Origin: Gallionella sp.
Lineage (GTDB): Bacteria > Pseudomonadota > Gammaproteobacteria > Burkholderiales > Gallionellaceae
NCBI GenBank assembly: GCA_028689145.1
Contig: JAQTWT010000011.1
Span: forward strand, 42,811-106,810
Reading direction: 5' to 3'
DNA: 64,000 nt
Shown here: positions 46,817 to 54,485 of the stretch, one piece after another
Layout: each line of letters opens with the position of its first letter
How positions within the stretch are numbered: position 1 is the first letter of the stretch
Notes under the pieces: model-generated
Database searches by the model: none
What the model saw: the letters and a program-made list of their open reading frames with translations, nothing else
Told to the model about the DNA's origin: nothing
Position numbers and translations under genes: made by a program

Positions 46817-48564
46817 CGTGGTGCATCACTATCATCGGCGGGATCGGGCGGCACGGGGTCGTCGTCATCATCCGGTTCGTAGATCACCACCGGTTCGCCA
46901 TCGAAATCTTCATCCTTGAACAGCTCGGTGGCTTTCTTGAAATCCATGATGGTGAAGTAATACTTGCTGTATTCCTCTGCAATGCGGGTGCCGCGACCGA
47001 TGATCTGCTTGAAGGTGGTCATGGAGTTGATGGTCTTGTCCAGCACGATGAGCTTGCAGGTTCTGGCATCCACACCGGTGGTCATCAGCTCGGAGGTGGT
47101 GGCGATCACCGGGAAACGGCTTTGCGGGTCGATGAAGTTATCCAGCTCGTTTTTGCCTTCGACACTGTCGCCGGTAATGCGCATCACATATTTTGGGTTA
47201 TCAATTGCCAGCTTGCCCGCCGCATTGACGATGGCTTTGCGCATGCGCTCGGCATGATCGATGTCTTCGCAAAAGATGATGGTCTTGGAGAATGGATCGG
47301 TTGCTCTGAGCAGTTTCATTACACGCTCCGCCACCAGCTTGGTGCGCTGATTCAGCACCAGAACACGATCCATATCGGCCTGATTGTAAGTACGCGACTC
47401 GATCTCGTTGCCTAAGTCGTCCTTCATGCCCGGCGGCGGCATCCAACCCTCAACATCCTTGTCGATGTCGATGCGCACCACTTTGTAGGGGGCAAGAAAG
47501 CCATCCTCGATGCCCTGTTTCAGGCTGTAGGTATAAACCGGCTCGCCGAAATACGTGATATTGGAAATGTACTGTGTCTCTCTAGGCGTGGCAGTTAAGC
47601 CCAAATGAATGGCACCGGAGAAGTAATCCAGAATTTCGCGCCAGGAAGAATCCTCTGCTGCACTGCCGCGATGGCATTCATCGATAACAATCAGATCAAA
47701 AAAATCAGGTGAGACTGTCTTGTATACCTTGTCCTCTTCATCCGGGCCGGTGAGTGCCTGATACAGCCCCAGATGAATTTCATAGGAGGGATCTATCTTG
47801 CGATTCTTGATCTTGGTCATCTTCGAGCCAAACGGCTGGAAATCATTCACCCGCGTTTGGTCGGCCAGAATGTTTCTGTCCACCAGAAACAGGACTCGCT
47901 TCACTGCTTTGGCTTTCCACAGACGCCAGATGATCTGGAAGGTGGTGTAGGTTTTGCCCGTGCCCGTCGCCATGACCAGCAGGATGCGTTTCTGCTTGTT
48001 GGCCACTGCCTCGATGGTTCGGTTGATTGCCTCTACCTGATAGTAACGCGGCTCTTTGCCGGAAGGATCGAGATGGTAAGGCTGCAAAACGAGAGCTTCA
48101 TTGGCATCTTCAATGCCGCGAAATATTTTGTACCGCTGCCATAATTCTTCAGGCGACGGAAAAACACCCATAGCAAATTCTGTTTCGATGTCTTCACCAT
48201 CTTTGGGCACTTTGTTGTGTGAGGCAAAGGCATCGCCATTGGAGCTGAACGCACTGGGCACTTCGAGAATTTCGGCATAACCGAGTGCCTGCTGCATGCC
48301 GTGACTGGCCGAGTAATTATTCTCTTTGGCCTCAACCACCGCAACAGGCGTACTGGGCTCCCATGAAAGAACATAATCCGCAAACTTTTTCTTCTTTGTA
48401 TTGCGCGAGGACATGTTACCCCGGACGACGACCGGCCCCGGAGTTAGGGTCACTTCACGACGGATTTGTGTCATCGGATTCCAGCCTGCGTCTTTTATGG
48501 CAGGCGTGATGAACAGATCGCAGATATCGGACTCGCTGAGTTTTTTCTTCTCTTTGCTATCCAT
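46813..48564 (-). CDS. hsdR: Type I restriction HsdR, nuclease and helicase part
   Basis: 583 residues. An N-terminal nuclease domain with a VVEAKENN motif is followed by a superfamily 2 helicase: [12 protein letters not shown] (Walker A), IDECHRGS (DEAH-like), GLTATPRET and QIIGRGTR (motif VI). It translocates DNA and cuts away from the site in complex with HsdM and HsdS. It ends in an acidic Asp/Pro linker where the usual C-terminal domain is lost to the next frame. ATG is preferred over the TTG one codon earlier. Confidence 0.85.
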   Translation of the reverse strand: MDSKEKKKLSESDICDLFITPAIKDAGWNPMTQIRREVTLTPGPVVVRGNMSSRNTKKKKFADYVLSWEPSTPVAVVEAKENNYSASHGMQQALGYAEILEVPSAFSSNGDAFASHNKVPKDGEDIETEFAMGVFPSPEELWQRYKIFRGIEDANEALVLQPYHLDPSGKEPRYYQVEAINRTIEAVANKQKRILLVMATGTGKTYTTFQIIWRLWKAKAVKRVLFLVDRNILADQTRVNDFQPFGSKMTKIKNRKIDPSYEIHLGLYQALTGPDEEDKVYKTVSPDFFDLIVIDECHRGSAAEDSSWREILDYFSGAIHLGLTATPRETQYISNITYFGEPVYTYSLKQGIEDGFLAPYKVVRIDIDKDVEGWMPPPGMKDDLGNEIESRTYNQADMDRVLVLNQRTKLVAERVMKLLRATDPFSKTIIFCEDIDHAERMRKAIVNAAGKLAIDNPKYVMRITGDSVEGKNELDNFIDPQSRFPVIATTSELMTTGVDARTCKLIVLDKTINSMTTFKQIIGRGTRIAEEYSKYYFTIMDFKKATELFKDEDFDGEPVVIYEPDDDDDPVPPDPADDSDAPR

Positions 48565-48914
48565 CAAGTGAATCCAAGGTTGAATGGGCTATGGCTTGTT
48601 ATTATTACCCCATCGGTACGCTGATTGGCGTTGAATCCTAACAGATTTTAGCAGCGTCAGCTTACCGGAATACTTCGGCCATTCTGAAGGGTATGTTTGA
48701 AAACCAGTTTTGACCGAGAAACGGAAGTTCATTTCAAATTTCACTGAATACCGAGGTTAAACTCGGCGCAAGCGAAAGCAATGTTCAGTCGCAATTAGCG
48801 ATGGAATTAACCAACAACACCGGCCTGAAAATCAATGGGCTCGATTGATTCCATTGCCCCCATTGATTGCATATTTTCTTGCGAATAAAATCATACGGGC
48901 GGCGCTGTGCGGGT
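48565..48914. other. 350-base stretch without a gene, with a repeated block
   Basis: No supported reading frame. At 48828-48857 there is a block (AAAATCAATGGGCTCGATTG) that recurs in close form at 49627-49654, on the far side of the vapBC pair. Confidence 0.5.
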
Positions 48915-49322
48915 TCATGGCTTCAACGTCAGGTGAACAACCAGTTCGGAGTATTGTCTCAACACGCCGTCCGTGGTGAGTAAATAGGCGGGCAACGATT
49001 GCGCCTGTGCGATGAGCAAACGGTCAAACGGATCGCGGTGATGCCAAGGCAAATTCACTAACGGGTAACAATCTTCCCCCTTTACCATCAACTCGCCGAA
49101 GCCGGTACTGAGTGCAAGCCGATGAATATCTTCGGGTGAAAAATCAAAATCCGCCCGATTCAACGAACGCTTAATGGCGATTTCCCAGATACTGGCTGAA
49201 CTGAAATAAACGGTATTGGATGAATCGGACAGGCTGACAGCCACCTCGGGGGGAAAACGCTCTGGCGCAAGCAACGCCGCCAGCAGTACATTGGTATCAA
49301 GCAAATAGACGTGCGCCACCAT
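48915..49322 (-). CDS. VapC-like PIN-domain toxin
   Basis: 135 residues. PIN-fold acidic residues in LLDTNVLLAALL, the SIWEIAIK block and HHRDPFDRLLIAQA, then TTDGVLRQY. These RNases cut tRNA or other RNA when freed. The start is one base after the antitoxin stop. Confidence 0.9.
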   Translation of the reverse strand: MVAHVYLLDTNVLLAALLAPERFPPEVAVSLSDSSNTVYFSSASIWEIAIKRSLNRADFDFSPEDIHRLALSTGFGELMVKGEDCYPLVNLPWHHRDPFDRLLIAQAQSLPAYLLTTDGVLRQYSELVVHLTLKP

Positions 49323-49565
49323 TTATTTTCCTGGCTCAAACATGCCGACAATTTCGGCGGCATCCAGGTTGTCAAAGTTTTCCGGGAAAGTGAATTTCTT
49401 TTTACCCAACCCCAGCTTGCGCGGTTGAGGCGCGACTTTCGCCAGCGCAACTAAACGTGCCACCGGCTTGCCTGCGCGAGCAATCACAATTTCCTCACCC
49501 GCTTCGGCTTGATCGACAAAACGTGAAAATTGGGTTTTTGCTTCATGGATGTTGACGGTTTGCAT
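49323..49565 (-). CDS. Phd/YefM-type antitoxin of the VapC-like toxin
   Basis: 80 residues. MQTVNIHEAKTQFSRFVDQA and IVIARAGKPVARLVAL are the N-terminal DNA-binding signature of the Phd/YefM fold, and the C terminus would wrap the toxin. A palindrome at 49589-49604 lies just upstream and is a likely operator for autoregulation. Confidence 0.9.
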   Translation of the reverse strand: MQTVNIHEAKTQFSRFVDQAEAGEEIVIARAGKPVARLVALAKVAPQPRKLGLGKKKFTFPENFDNLDAAEIVGMFEPGK

Positions 49566-49588
49566 GGTGCACCTCGACTTAATTTAAT

Positions 49589-49604
49589 GGACTAATGTTA
49601 GTCC
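49589..49604. promoter_or_regulatory. Palindromic operator candidate of the vapBC pair
   Basis: GGACTAA and TTAGTCC, a perfect 7-base inverted repeat with two-base centre, lie 24 bases upstream of the antitoxin ATG, the usual place for the antitoxin-toxin repressor complex to bind. Confidence 0.6.
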
Positions 49605-49630
49605 GAATTGATCTATTCGGCAAGCAAAAA

Positions 49631-49795
49631 TCAAAATGGGCTCGATTCCGTTGCTGCATCGCAATTGAGTCTTTGTCCGGACAAACCTGCACTCACCCAG
49701 CGCTGCACGTATTCCCGGACACGGCTGATCTCCGCGCCCTGCTCATCAAGCCGGTAAATCCGTGCGGCGCATCGTTGCACCGTCTGTTGCGCCAG
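49631..49795 (-). pseudogene. 3' end of an unknown gene cut by a transposon end
   Basis: A 54-codon frame (LAQQTVQRCAARIYRLDE...) runs from the transposon end at 49796/49797 to a TGA at 49633-49631. It is GC-rich and has normal coding character, unlike the AT-rich DNA on its right, and the first in-frame stop upstream (49799-49801) lies inside the transposon end. I do not recognise the protein. It is the truncated target gene or a relic of an earlier one. Confidence 0.6.
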
Positions 49796-49796
49796 C

Positions 49797-49943
49797 TGTC
49801 AGCATTCATAAGTAAATGAGAAAATTAATAATAATTTAACCAAATTAGCCTATAAGTTAATGAGACAAATATGGCAAGCGGTTAAGAATTATTTCGAAAA
49901 CTCACTAGCTGTTGAGAATAGATTCAGTGTGCTAGCATGAGCA
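49797..49943. mobile_element. Candidate right end of a Tn7-like transposon
   Basis: The sequence changes abruptly from GC-rich to AT-rich at TGTCAGCATTCATAAG. A 5'-TGT is typical of Tn7-like termini. Two near-identical 13-base sites in direct orientation follow at 49808 (ATAAGTAAATGAG) and 49852 (ATAAGTTAATGAG), 44 bases apart, as expected for TnsB-binding sites. tnsA starts 147 bases in and reads inward, as at the right end of Tn7. The matching left end was not found in the window. Confidence 0.6.
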
Positions 49944-50615
49944 ATGCCCGTCAGGAAAATTCCCAAGAATTACCTCTCGGTAACTGGTACCTTTTCCAGC
50001 GCCAAGAACGGTAAGCCGCTCGGATACGAGTCGTTACTCGAACGAGATCTGATGATATTGCTTGAATTCGACGACACTGTCGAGCGATTCGAAGAACAGC
50101 CCGTCAAAGTTCCTCTCGTAGTCAACGGCAAAAAACGTAAGCCGTATGTCCCAGATATCCTGATTCACTATTTGCCGACCACCACTAGTGAGGTGGGACG
50201 GGTCGTGCTGGGTGAAGTGAAGGAAACCAAAGATTTAAAAAAGAACAAGGCAAAATATACTCCAAAATTCGAAGCAGCTTTTCGCTATGCCGAAGAGCGA
50301 GGTTGGGAGTGGCACATATTCACGGATAAGGAAATCCGCACGTTTTATCTGGATAACCTAAAATTTCTGCGCGAATACCACAACTCAACACCAGACCCGG
50401 CATTGTTACTGGAAGTCATCAACTATATGAATAATGCGCGCGGCCCGGTAACTGTCGATTCGCTGTTACAAAAATTATGTCCCAGTGAAGACAGAATATT
50501 GCATATGGCCCCTGCCATTTGGTATCTGGTTGCTATCAAGCGCATCACGGTCAACCTTCATAAACCGCTAACCATGAAATCAAAACTGTCCTTGCAGAAA
50601 GAGGTGCGCCCATGA
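49944..50615 (+). CDS. tnsA: TnsA-like transposon endonuclease
   Basis: 223 residues. The N-terminal catalytic domain has the TnsA pattern: Glu in YESLLERDLM (E29/E33), Asp in YVPDILIH (D71) and Lys in GEVKET (K93), matching the Glu-Asp-x-Lys nuclease core. The C-terminal part would contact TnsC. TnsA cuts the 5' strands so that the element moves by cut-and-paste. The next gene overlaps by four bases. Confidence 0.92.
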   Translation: MPVRKIPKNYLSVTGTFSSAKNGKPLGYESLLERDLMILLEFDDTVERFEEQPVKVPLVVNGKKRKPYVPDILIHYLPTTTSEVGRVVLGEVKETKDLKKNKAKYTPKFEAAFRYAEERGWEWHIFTDKEIRTFYLDNLKFLREYHNSTPDPALLLEVINYMNNARGPVTVDSLLQKLCPSEDRILHMAPAIWYLVAIKRITVNLHKPLTMKSKLSLQKEVRP

Positions 50616-52519
50616 CGCAAACCTATCCCGTACAAATGCGCATTGCCAAGGGCGAATTGGTGAAATACAACGAGCAGGAATACGTTGTTCTGAAAGTTAT
50701 TGACCTTACCAAGGTGCTGGCAAGGAACGCTGTTACCAAAGATGCAGAAGTATTGGAGATACAGCATCTCTCACCATGGGTTGTTGAACAGGAAGGGGGT
50801 AATGACAAAGCTGACATTGAATTGCTTGATGTTTCAGAAGCAGACTGGGAAGAGGCGCGCCACAGGCTGGAGGCAATACGCCCAATGCTGACAAGGCGTG
50901 AAAAAAACTCCGGATTAGTGAAAAAGATTTCTGAGGAAACCGGTCACAGTCCTGCAACACTCTACCGCTGGTGTGGCTTCTACATTAATACAGGATTGTT
51001 GTCGTCATTACTGCCAACCAAGCGTACTGGTGGACAAGGTAAGGGCAGGATCAGCGCGGAGGTCGAGGCAATCATTGAACATACACTACAAACTTTCTAT
51101 TTGACTGATCAGCGGCAAAGCATCAAAGAGACGGTGGATAAAATACAAGGGCTTTGTAACAAAGCAGATTTGCCGAAGCCTCACTGGAATACGATCAAAA
51201 ATCGAATTGAATGGAAGTCTGCGAGAGAGCGATTCGAACGACGTAACAGCAAGCGTGCAGCAAAGCAAATTTTCGACCCAAACGAGGGTTCGGTGCCTAA
51301 TTCGGAGTGGCCACTTGCCTTGGTGCAGATTGATCACACCCCGCTGCCAGTGATGATCGTGCATGACGTGACCAGGCGCTCGATTGGACGGCCTTACGTG
51401 ACTTTCAGTATTGATGTTTACTGCCGCATGGTCACTGGCATGGAACTGTCACTTGAGGCTCCGTCTGCGATGACCGCCGGCCTTTGTCTTTCGCACTCCA
51501 TTCTTCCAAAGGAAAAATGGCTTTCAGAGGATATTGGGCTGCCTGATGTTGAGTGGCCATGCTGGGGGATGATGGGCATATTGCACATGGATAATGCTCG
51601 GGAGTTCCGTGGCAACATGCTCAAGGAAATATGTCGGGAATACGATATTGATCTTCAGTTCAGGCCAGCCAAGACGCCTCATTATGGCGGACATATCGAG
51701 CGACTTATGGGTACTGCGTCCCAGAAACTAAAAACGCTGGAAGGCGCGACGTTTTCTAATCCGAAGGAAAAAGGCGAGTACGACTCGGAAGACAGAGCAA
51801 CGATGACGTTTCATGAATTGGAGCAGTGGCTGGTGGTTTTTATTGCAAAATATCATCGAACTCCACATGCCGGCATCAATGGCGAAACGCCGATAGATCG
51901 CTATCGAAAAGGGCTGTTGGGTGGGGATGGCAAGCTACCGCGCGGGCTACCTGCGCGACGGTTAGACGAGGAGAAGATCAGGATTGACTTCATGCCGATC
52001 GTTGAACGCACAGTGCAGAACTATGGTGTGGTTATCGACGATCTGCACTACTTTGCGGATGTGTTGCGTCCTTGGGTAAACGCACCGGACACAGAGCATC
52101 CAAAATTGAAAAGATTGTTCAGGTTCAGACGAAATCCACACGATATCAGTCGGCTATATTTCTTCGATCCCAACGCCAAGCGTTATTACGTCATCCCTTA
52201 TCGGAATGCCTCCTTGCCGCCTATCAGCTTGTGGGATTATAACGCTGCACATAAAGCGGCCAGAAAATCCGGCGTGAAGCAGTTGAACGAACGCATTGTT
52301 TTTGAGTTTGCAGATAAACAGCAAGAGATACAAGAACAGGCTGCCCTTAAAACCAAGACTGCGCGTCGCGAAGATCAGCGCAAGATTCAGCATACCAAGG
52401 CACGCAAAAAGACCGAAAAGGATTTGCCAAAGACAATTAAAACCGAGGCACCTGCCATGCCGCCTGTGATCCCGGGATACGACCCGGACAGGAAATCGCA
52501 TTTTGACGACGAGGAATGA
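50612..52519 (+). CDS. tnsB: TnsB-like DDE transposase
   Basis: 635 residues. Helix-turn-helix segments at about 95-210 (ETGHSPATLYRWC), then a Mu/Tn7-type integrase core with D241 (VQIDHT), D327 (LHMDNAREF) and E363 (GGHIERLMG). A basic C-terminal tail (from ~590, Lys-rich) would bind TnsC. It cuts and joins the 3' ends. All three catalytic residues are intact. Confidence 0.93.
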   Translation: MTQTYPVQMRIAKGELVKYNEQEYVVLKVIDLTKVLARNAVTKDAEVLEIQHLSPWVVEQEGGNDKADIELLDVSEADWEEARHRLEAIRPMLTRREKNSGLVKKISEETGHSPATLYRWCGFYINTGLLSSLLPTKRTGGQGKGRISAEVEAIIEHTLQTFYLTDQRQSIKETVDKIQGLCNKADLPKPHWNTIKNRIEWKSARERFERRNSKRAAKQIFDPNEGSVPNSEWPLALVQIDHTPLPVMIVHDVTRRSIGRPYVTFSIDVYCRMVTGMELSLEAPSAMTAGLCLSHSILPKEKWLSEDIGLPDVEWPCWGMMGILHMDNAREFRGNMLKEICREYDIDLQFRPAKTPHYGGHIERLMGTASQKLKTLEGATFSNPKEKGEYDSEDRATMTFHELEQWLVVFIAKYHRTPHAGINGETPIDRYRKGLLGGDGKLPRGLPARRLDEEKIRIDFMPIVERTVQNYGVVIDDLHYFADVLRPWVNAPDTEHPKLKRLFRFRRNPHDISRLYFFDPNAKRYYVIPYRNASLPPISLWDYNAAHKAARKSGVKQLNERIVFEFADKQQEIQEQAALKTKTARREDQRKIQHTKARKKTEKDLPKTIKTEAPAMPPVIPGYDPDRKSHFDDEE

Positions 52520-52520
52520 T

Positions 52521-53420
52521 ATGAATCCTCTCTATCCACATCTGAGTAAAGTTGCGATCTTGCAGGTCGATCTTCCGGACGATCAGCGCATCCTGGCAAT
52601 CAAGAAGGGGGCGTGGATTCCTTACCCAAGAGCCAAGCAGGTATTAGCGCAAATGGAAGAGTTATTTGATCATCCGCGCATCGTCCGCATGCCGAACTTG
52701 TTAATCGTGGGTGCCAGTAATAACGGAAAAACGCAAATCCTGCGGCACTTCGAAGAGAATCATAAACCCGATCCCAATCCTGATGGAGAATACTCCATCG
52801 TTCCAGTTTTGTTCGTTGAGGCTCCTGGCAAGCCGGATATTGGTGCTTTTTACGACAAGATTCTGGAAGCCGTCTGGCAACCGTACTCAATTCGCGCAAA
52901 AGACCCCGATAAAGCTCGCGAAGTGAAGAAAGTGCTGCGCAACATTCAGCTGAAAATACTTATGATCGATGAAATCCAGCATGTCATTGCTGGTGGCCCG
53001 GTTAAGCAGCAGGAATTTCGTAACGATTTAAAGACTCTCGGAAATGAGTTGCAGATTTCTATCATATGCGCCGGCGTCGAAGAAGCGTTTAATGCATTCA
53101 ATACCGATACGCAGTTATCGAACCGTTTTGAGCCGGTATTTCTGCCAAAATGGAAAATGGACAACGAATACGGCGATCTGCTCGAAAGCTTTGAGCGACG
53201 GTTACCGTTAAGGAAACCGTCGAACCTGCGCGGCGATCCGGCCATCGCCCAGAAGGTTCTCTGGATGGCTGAAGGCATATTGGGTGAGATACACGAGGTG
53301 CTAAAACGGGCTGCAATTCTGGCGATCAAGGAAAAAACAGAGCAGATCACCCTGAAAATTATTGAGGGAATTCGCTGGACGCAGCCGTCCAAGCGCAAGG
53401 TGGCACCACTGCCAACCTGA
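52521..53420 (+). CDS. tnsC: TnsC/TniB-like AAA+ ATPase
   Basis: 299 residues from the ATG after GAGGA; an earlier TTG at 52503 overlaps tnsB. Walker A is GASNNGKT (64-71) and Walker B ILMIDE (146-151), with a sensor block in NRFEPVFLPKW. The size fits the short TniB/TnsC type. It links target choice by TniQ to TnsAB. Confidence 0.92.
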   Translation: MNPLYPHLSKVAILQVDLPDDQRILAIKKGAWIPYPRAKQVLAQMEELFDHPRIVRMPNLLIVGASNNGKTQILRHFEENHKPDPNPDGEYSIVPVLFVEAPGKPDIGAFYDKILEAVWQPYSIRAKDPDKAREVKKVLRNIQLKILMIDEIQHVIAGGPVKQQEFRNDLKTLGNELQISIICAGVEEAFNAFNTDTQLSNRFEPVFLPKWKMDNEYGDLLESFERRLPLRKPSNLRGDPAIAQKVLWMAEGILGEIHEVLKRAAILAIKEKTEQITLKIIEGIRWTQPSKRKVAPLPT

Positions 53421-53421
53421 T

Positions 53422-54441
53422 ATGGTCAGAGCTTCGCAGCTTTGGTTGTATCACCCTCATCTACAGCCAGATGAGCTACTGTCTAGCTGGCTGGTGCGCA
53501 TCGCACATGGCCATGGCATGAAACTGCAAACCTTTTGCCGAGTGGCATTGGGGAAAGGGCAGGATCTTTGGTTCAGAGATATAGATCGCCAAGTACCAGA
53601 CTGGTTTGTGCACGCTCTGTTTGAACATACGGGTGCAGGCGTTCGCCAGATAAAGCGCGCCAGCCTCCTTGACTACAGGGGAGTGCTTTATCGTCGTTAC
53701 CGATGGAGCGGTCACCAGTATTGGTTGTTACCTCTCAGTATGGTAGACACCAGCCACCATCATCATGGAATGCAGTTTTGTCCGTTGTGTTTGGCGGAAG
53801 ATGAGGTGCCGTACTTCAGGAAGCGCTGGCGGGTGGCGTTTTATACGATGTGCACAAAGCATCAGTGCATGGTGCATGATCGCTGTCCGTCATGCGGTGC
53901 CCCAGTAGCCTTTCATCGGCGCGAGATGGGCAAGATTGGACAGGTTGATGCCGGATTGATTACCCAGTGCCATGCGTGTGATTTCGACCTGCGCGAGTCT
54001 AAAGTTATCGAACCCGTGATTTACGATGAGTCGGCTGGCCTGACATGGCTACCTGCGCTTCATATGCTTGAAGGTGTAGACGTCAATGCGCGCTATAACG
54101 TAGGTTTCTTTGCGGTGTTGCACCAGTTGTGCAAAATCATGCTGACGCATTATTCGCATGAACATCTACAGCAATTCGTTGCAGCCAAGATTGGCGCGCC
54201 GGAAGTTACATTGCAACCCAAGCATAAATCTTTCGAGTATTACTCGCTGGAAGAACGGCATGTGGTGATTCAGCTTGCGATGTGGCTACTGGCAGATCCA
54301 GAAACGAGAATCATGGATGCTTGGCGGAATAAGGCCGTGCGCTATAACGTGTTGAAGAAGGATTTTCAGCCTAGGCCGCAGTGGTATTGGTGGATCGTGA
54401 AGCAATGTGTAAATTGGCGGAACGCTTCCTTGTTGAGTTGA
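53422..54441 (+). CDS. tniQ: TniQ/TnsD-like target-site protein
   Basis: 339 residues. The TniQ N terminus (LQPDELLSSWLVRIAHGHG) is followed by zinc-binding Cys/His: FCPLCLAED (C118, C121), MCTKH, CPSCGAP (C153, C156) and CHAC. A C-terminal half ends in WRNASLLS. Proteins of this length can recognise a DNA site directly (TnsD-like) or serve a second targeter. As the only TniQ here, direct targeting seems likelier. A decayed relative of its codons 50-64 lies at 57271-57314. Confidence 0.88.
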   Translation: MVRASQLWLYHPHLQPDELLSSWLVRIAHGHGMKLQTFCRVALGKGQDLWFRDIDRQVPDWFVHALFEHTGAGVRQIKRASLLDYRGVLYRRYRWSGHQYWLLPLSMVDTSHHHHGMQFCPLCLAEDEVPYFRKRWRVAFYTMCTKHQCMVHDRCPSCGAPVAFHRREMGKIGQVDAGLITQCHACDFDLRESKVIEPVIYDESAGLTWLPALHMLEGVDVNARYNVGFFAVLHQLCKIMLTHYSHEHLQQFVAAKIGAPEVTLQPKHKSFEYYSLEERHVVIQLAMWLLADPETRIMDAWRNKAVRYNVLKKDFQPRPQWYWWIVKQCVNWRNASLLS

Positions 54442-54485
54442 GTAATTTTGGCGGACTTCATTTCAACATCCAATGATGCGCAGAT

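Larger units (their letters stand above)
49797..54441 (+). mobile_element. Tn7-like transposition module
   Basis: The end plus tnsA-tnsB-tnsC-tniQ in one compact operon (four-base overlap, then one-base gaps). There is a single TniQ, no tnsE, and no CRISPR-Cas genes in the window. The outer right-hand boundary is unknown, and the genes at 54486-63042 are probable cargo only. Confidence 0.75.

Noticed and set aside
46813..49322. BREX or DISARM locus
   Set aside because: The genes are standard type I R-M subunits; no PglZ, BrxC or DrmA-like protein is present.
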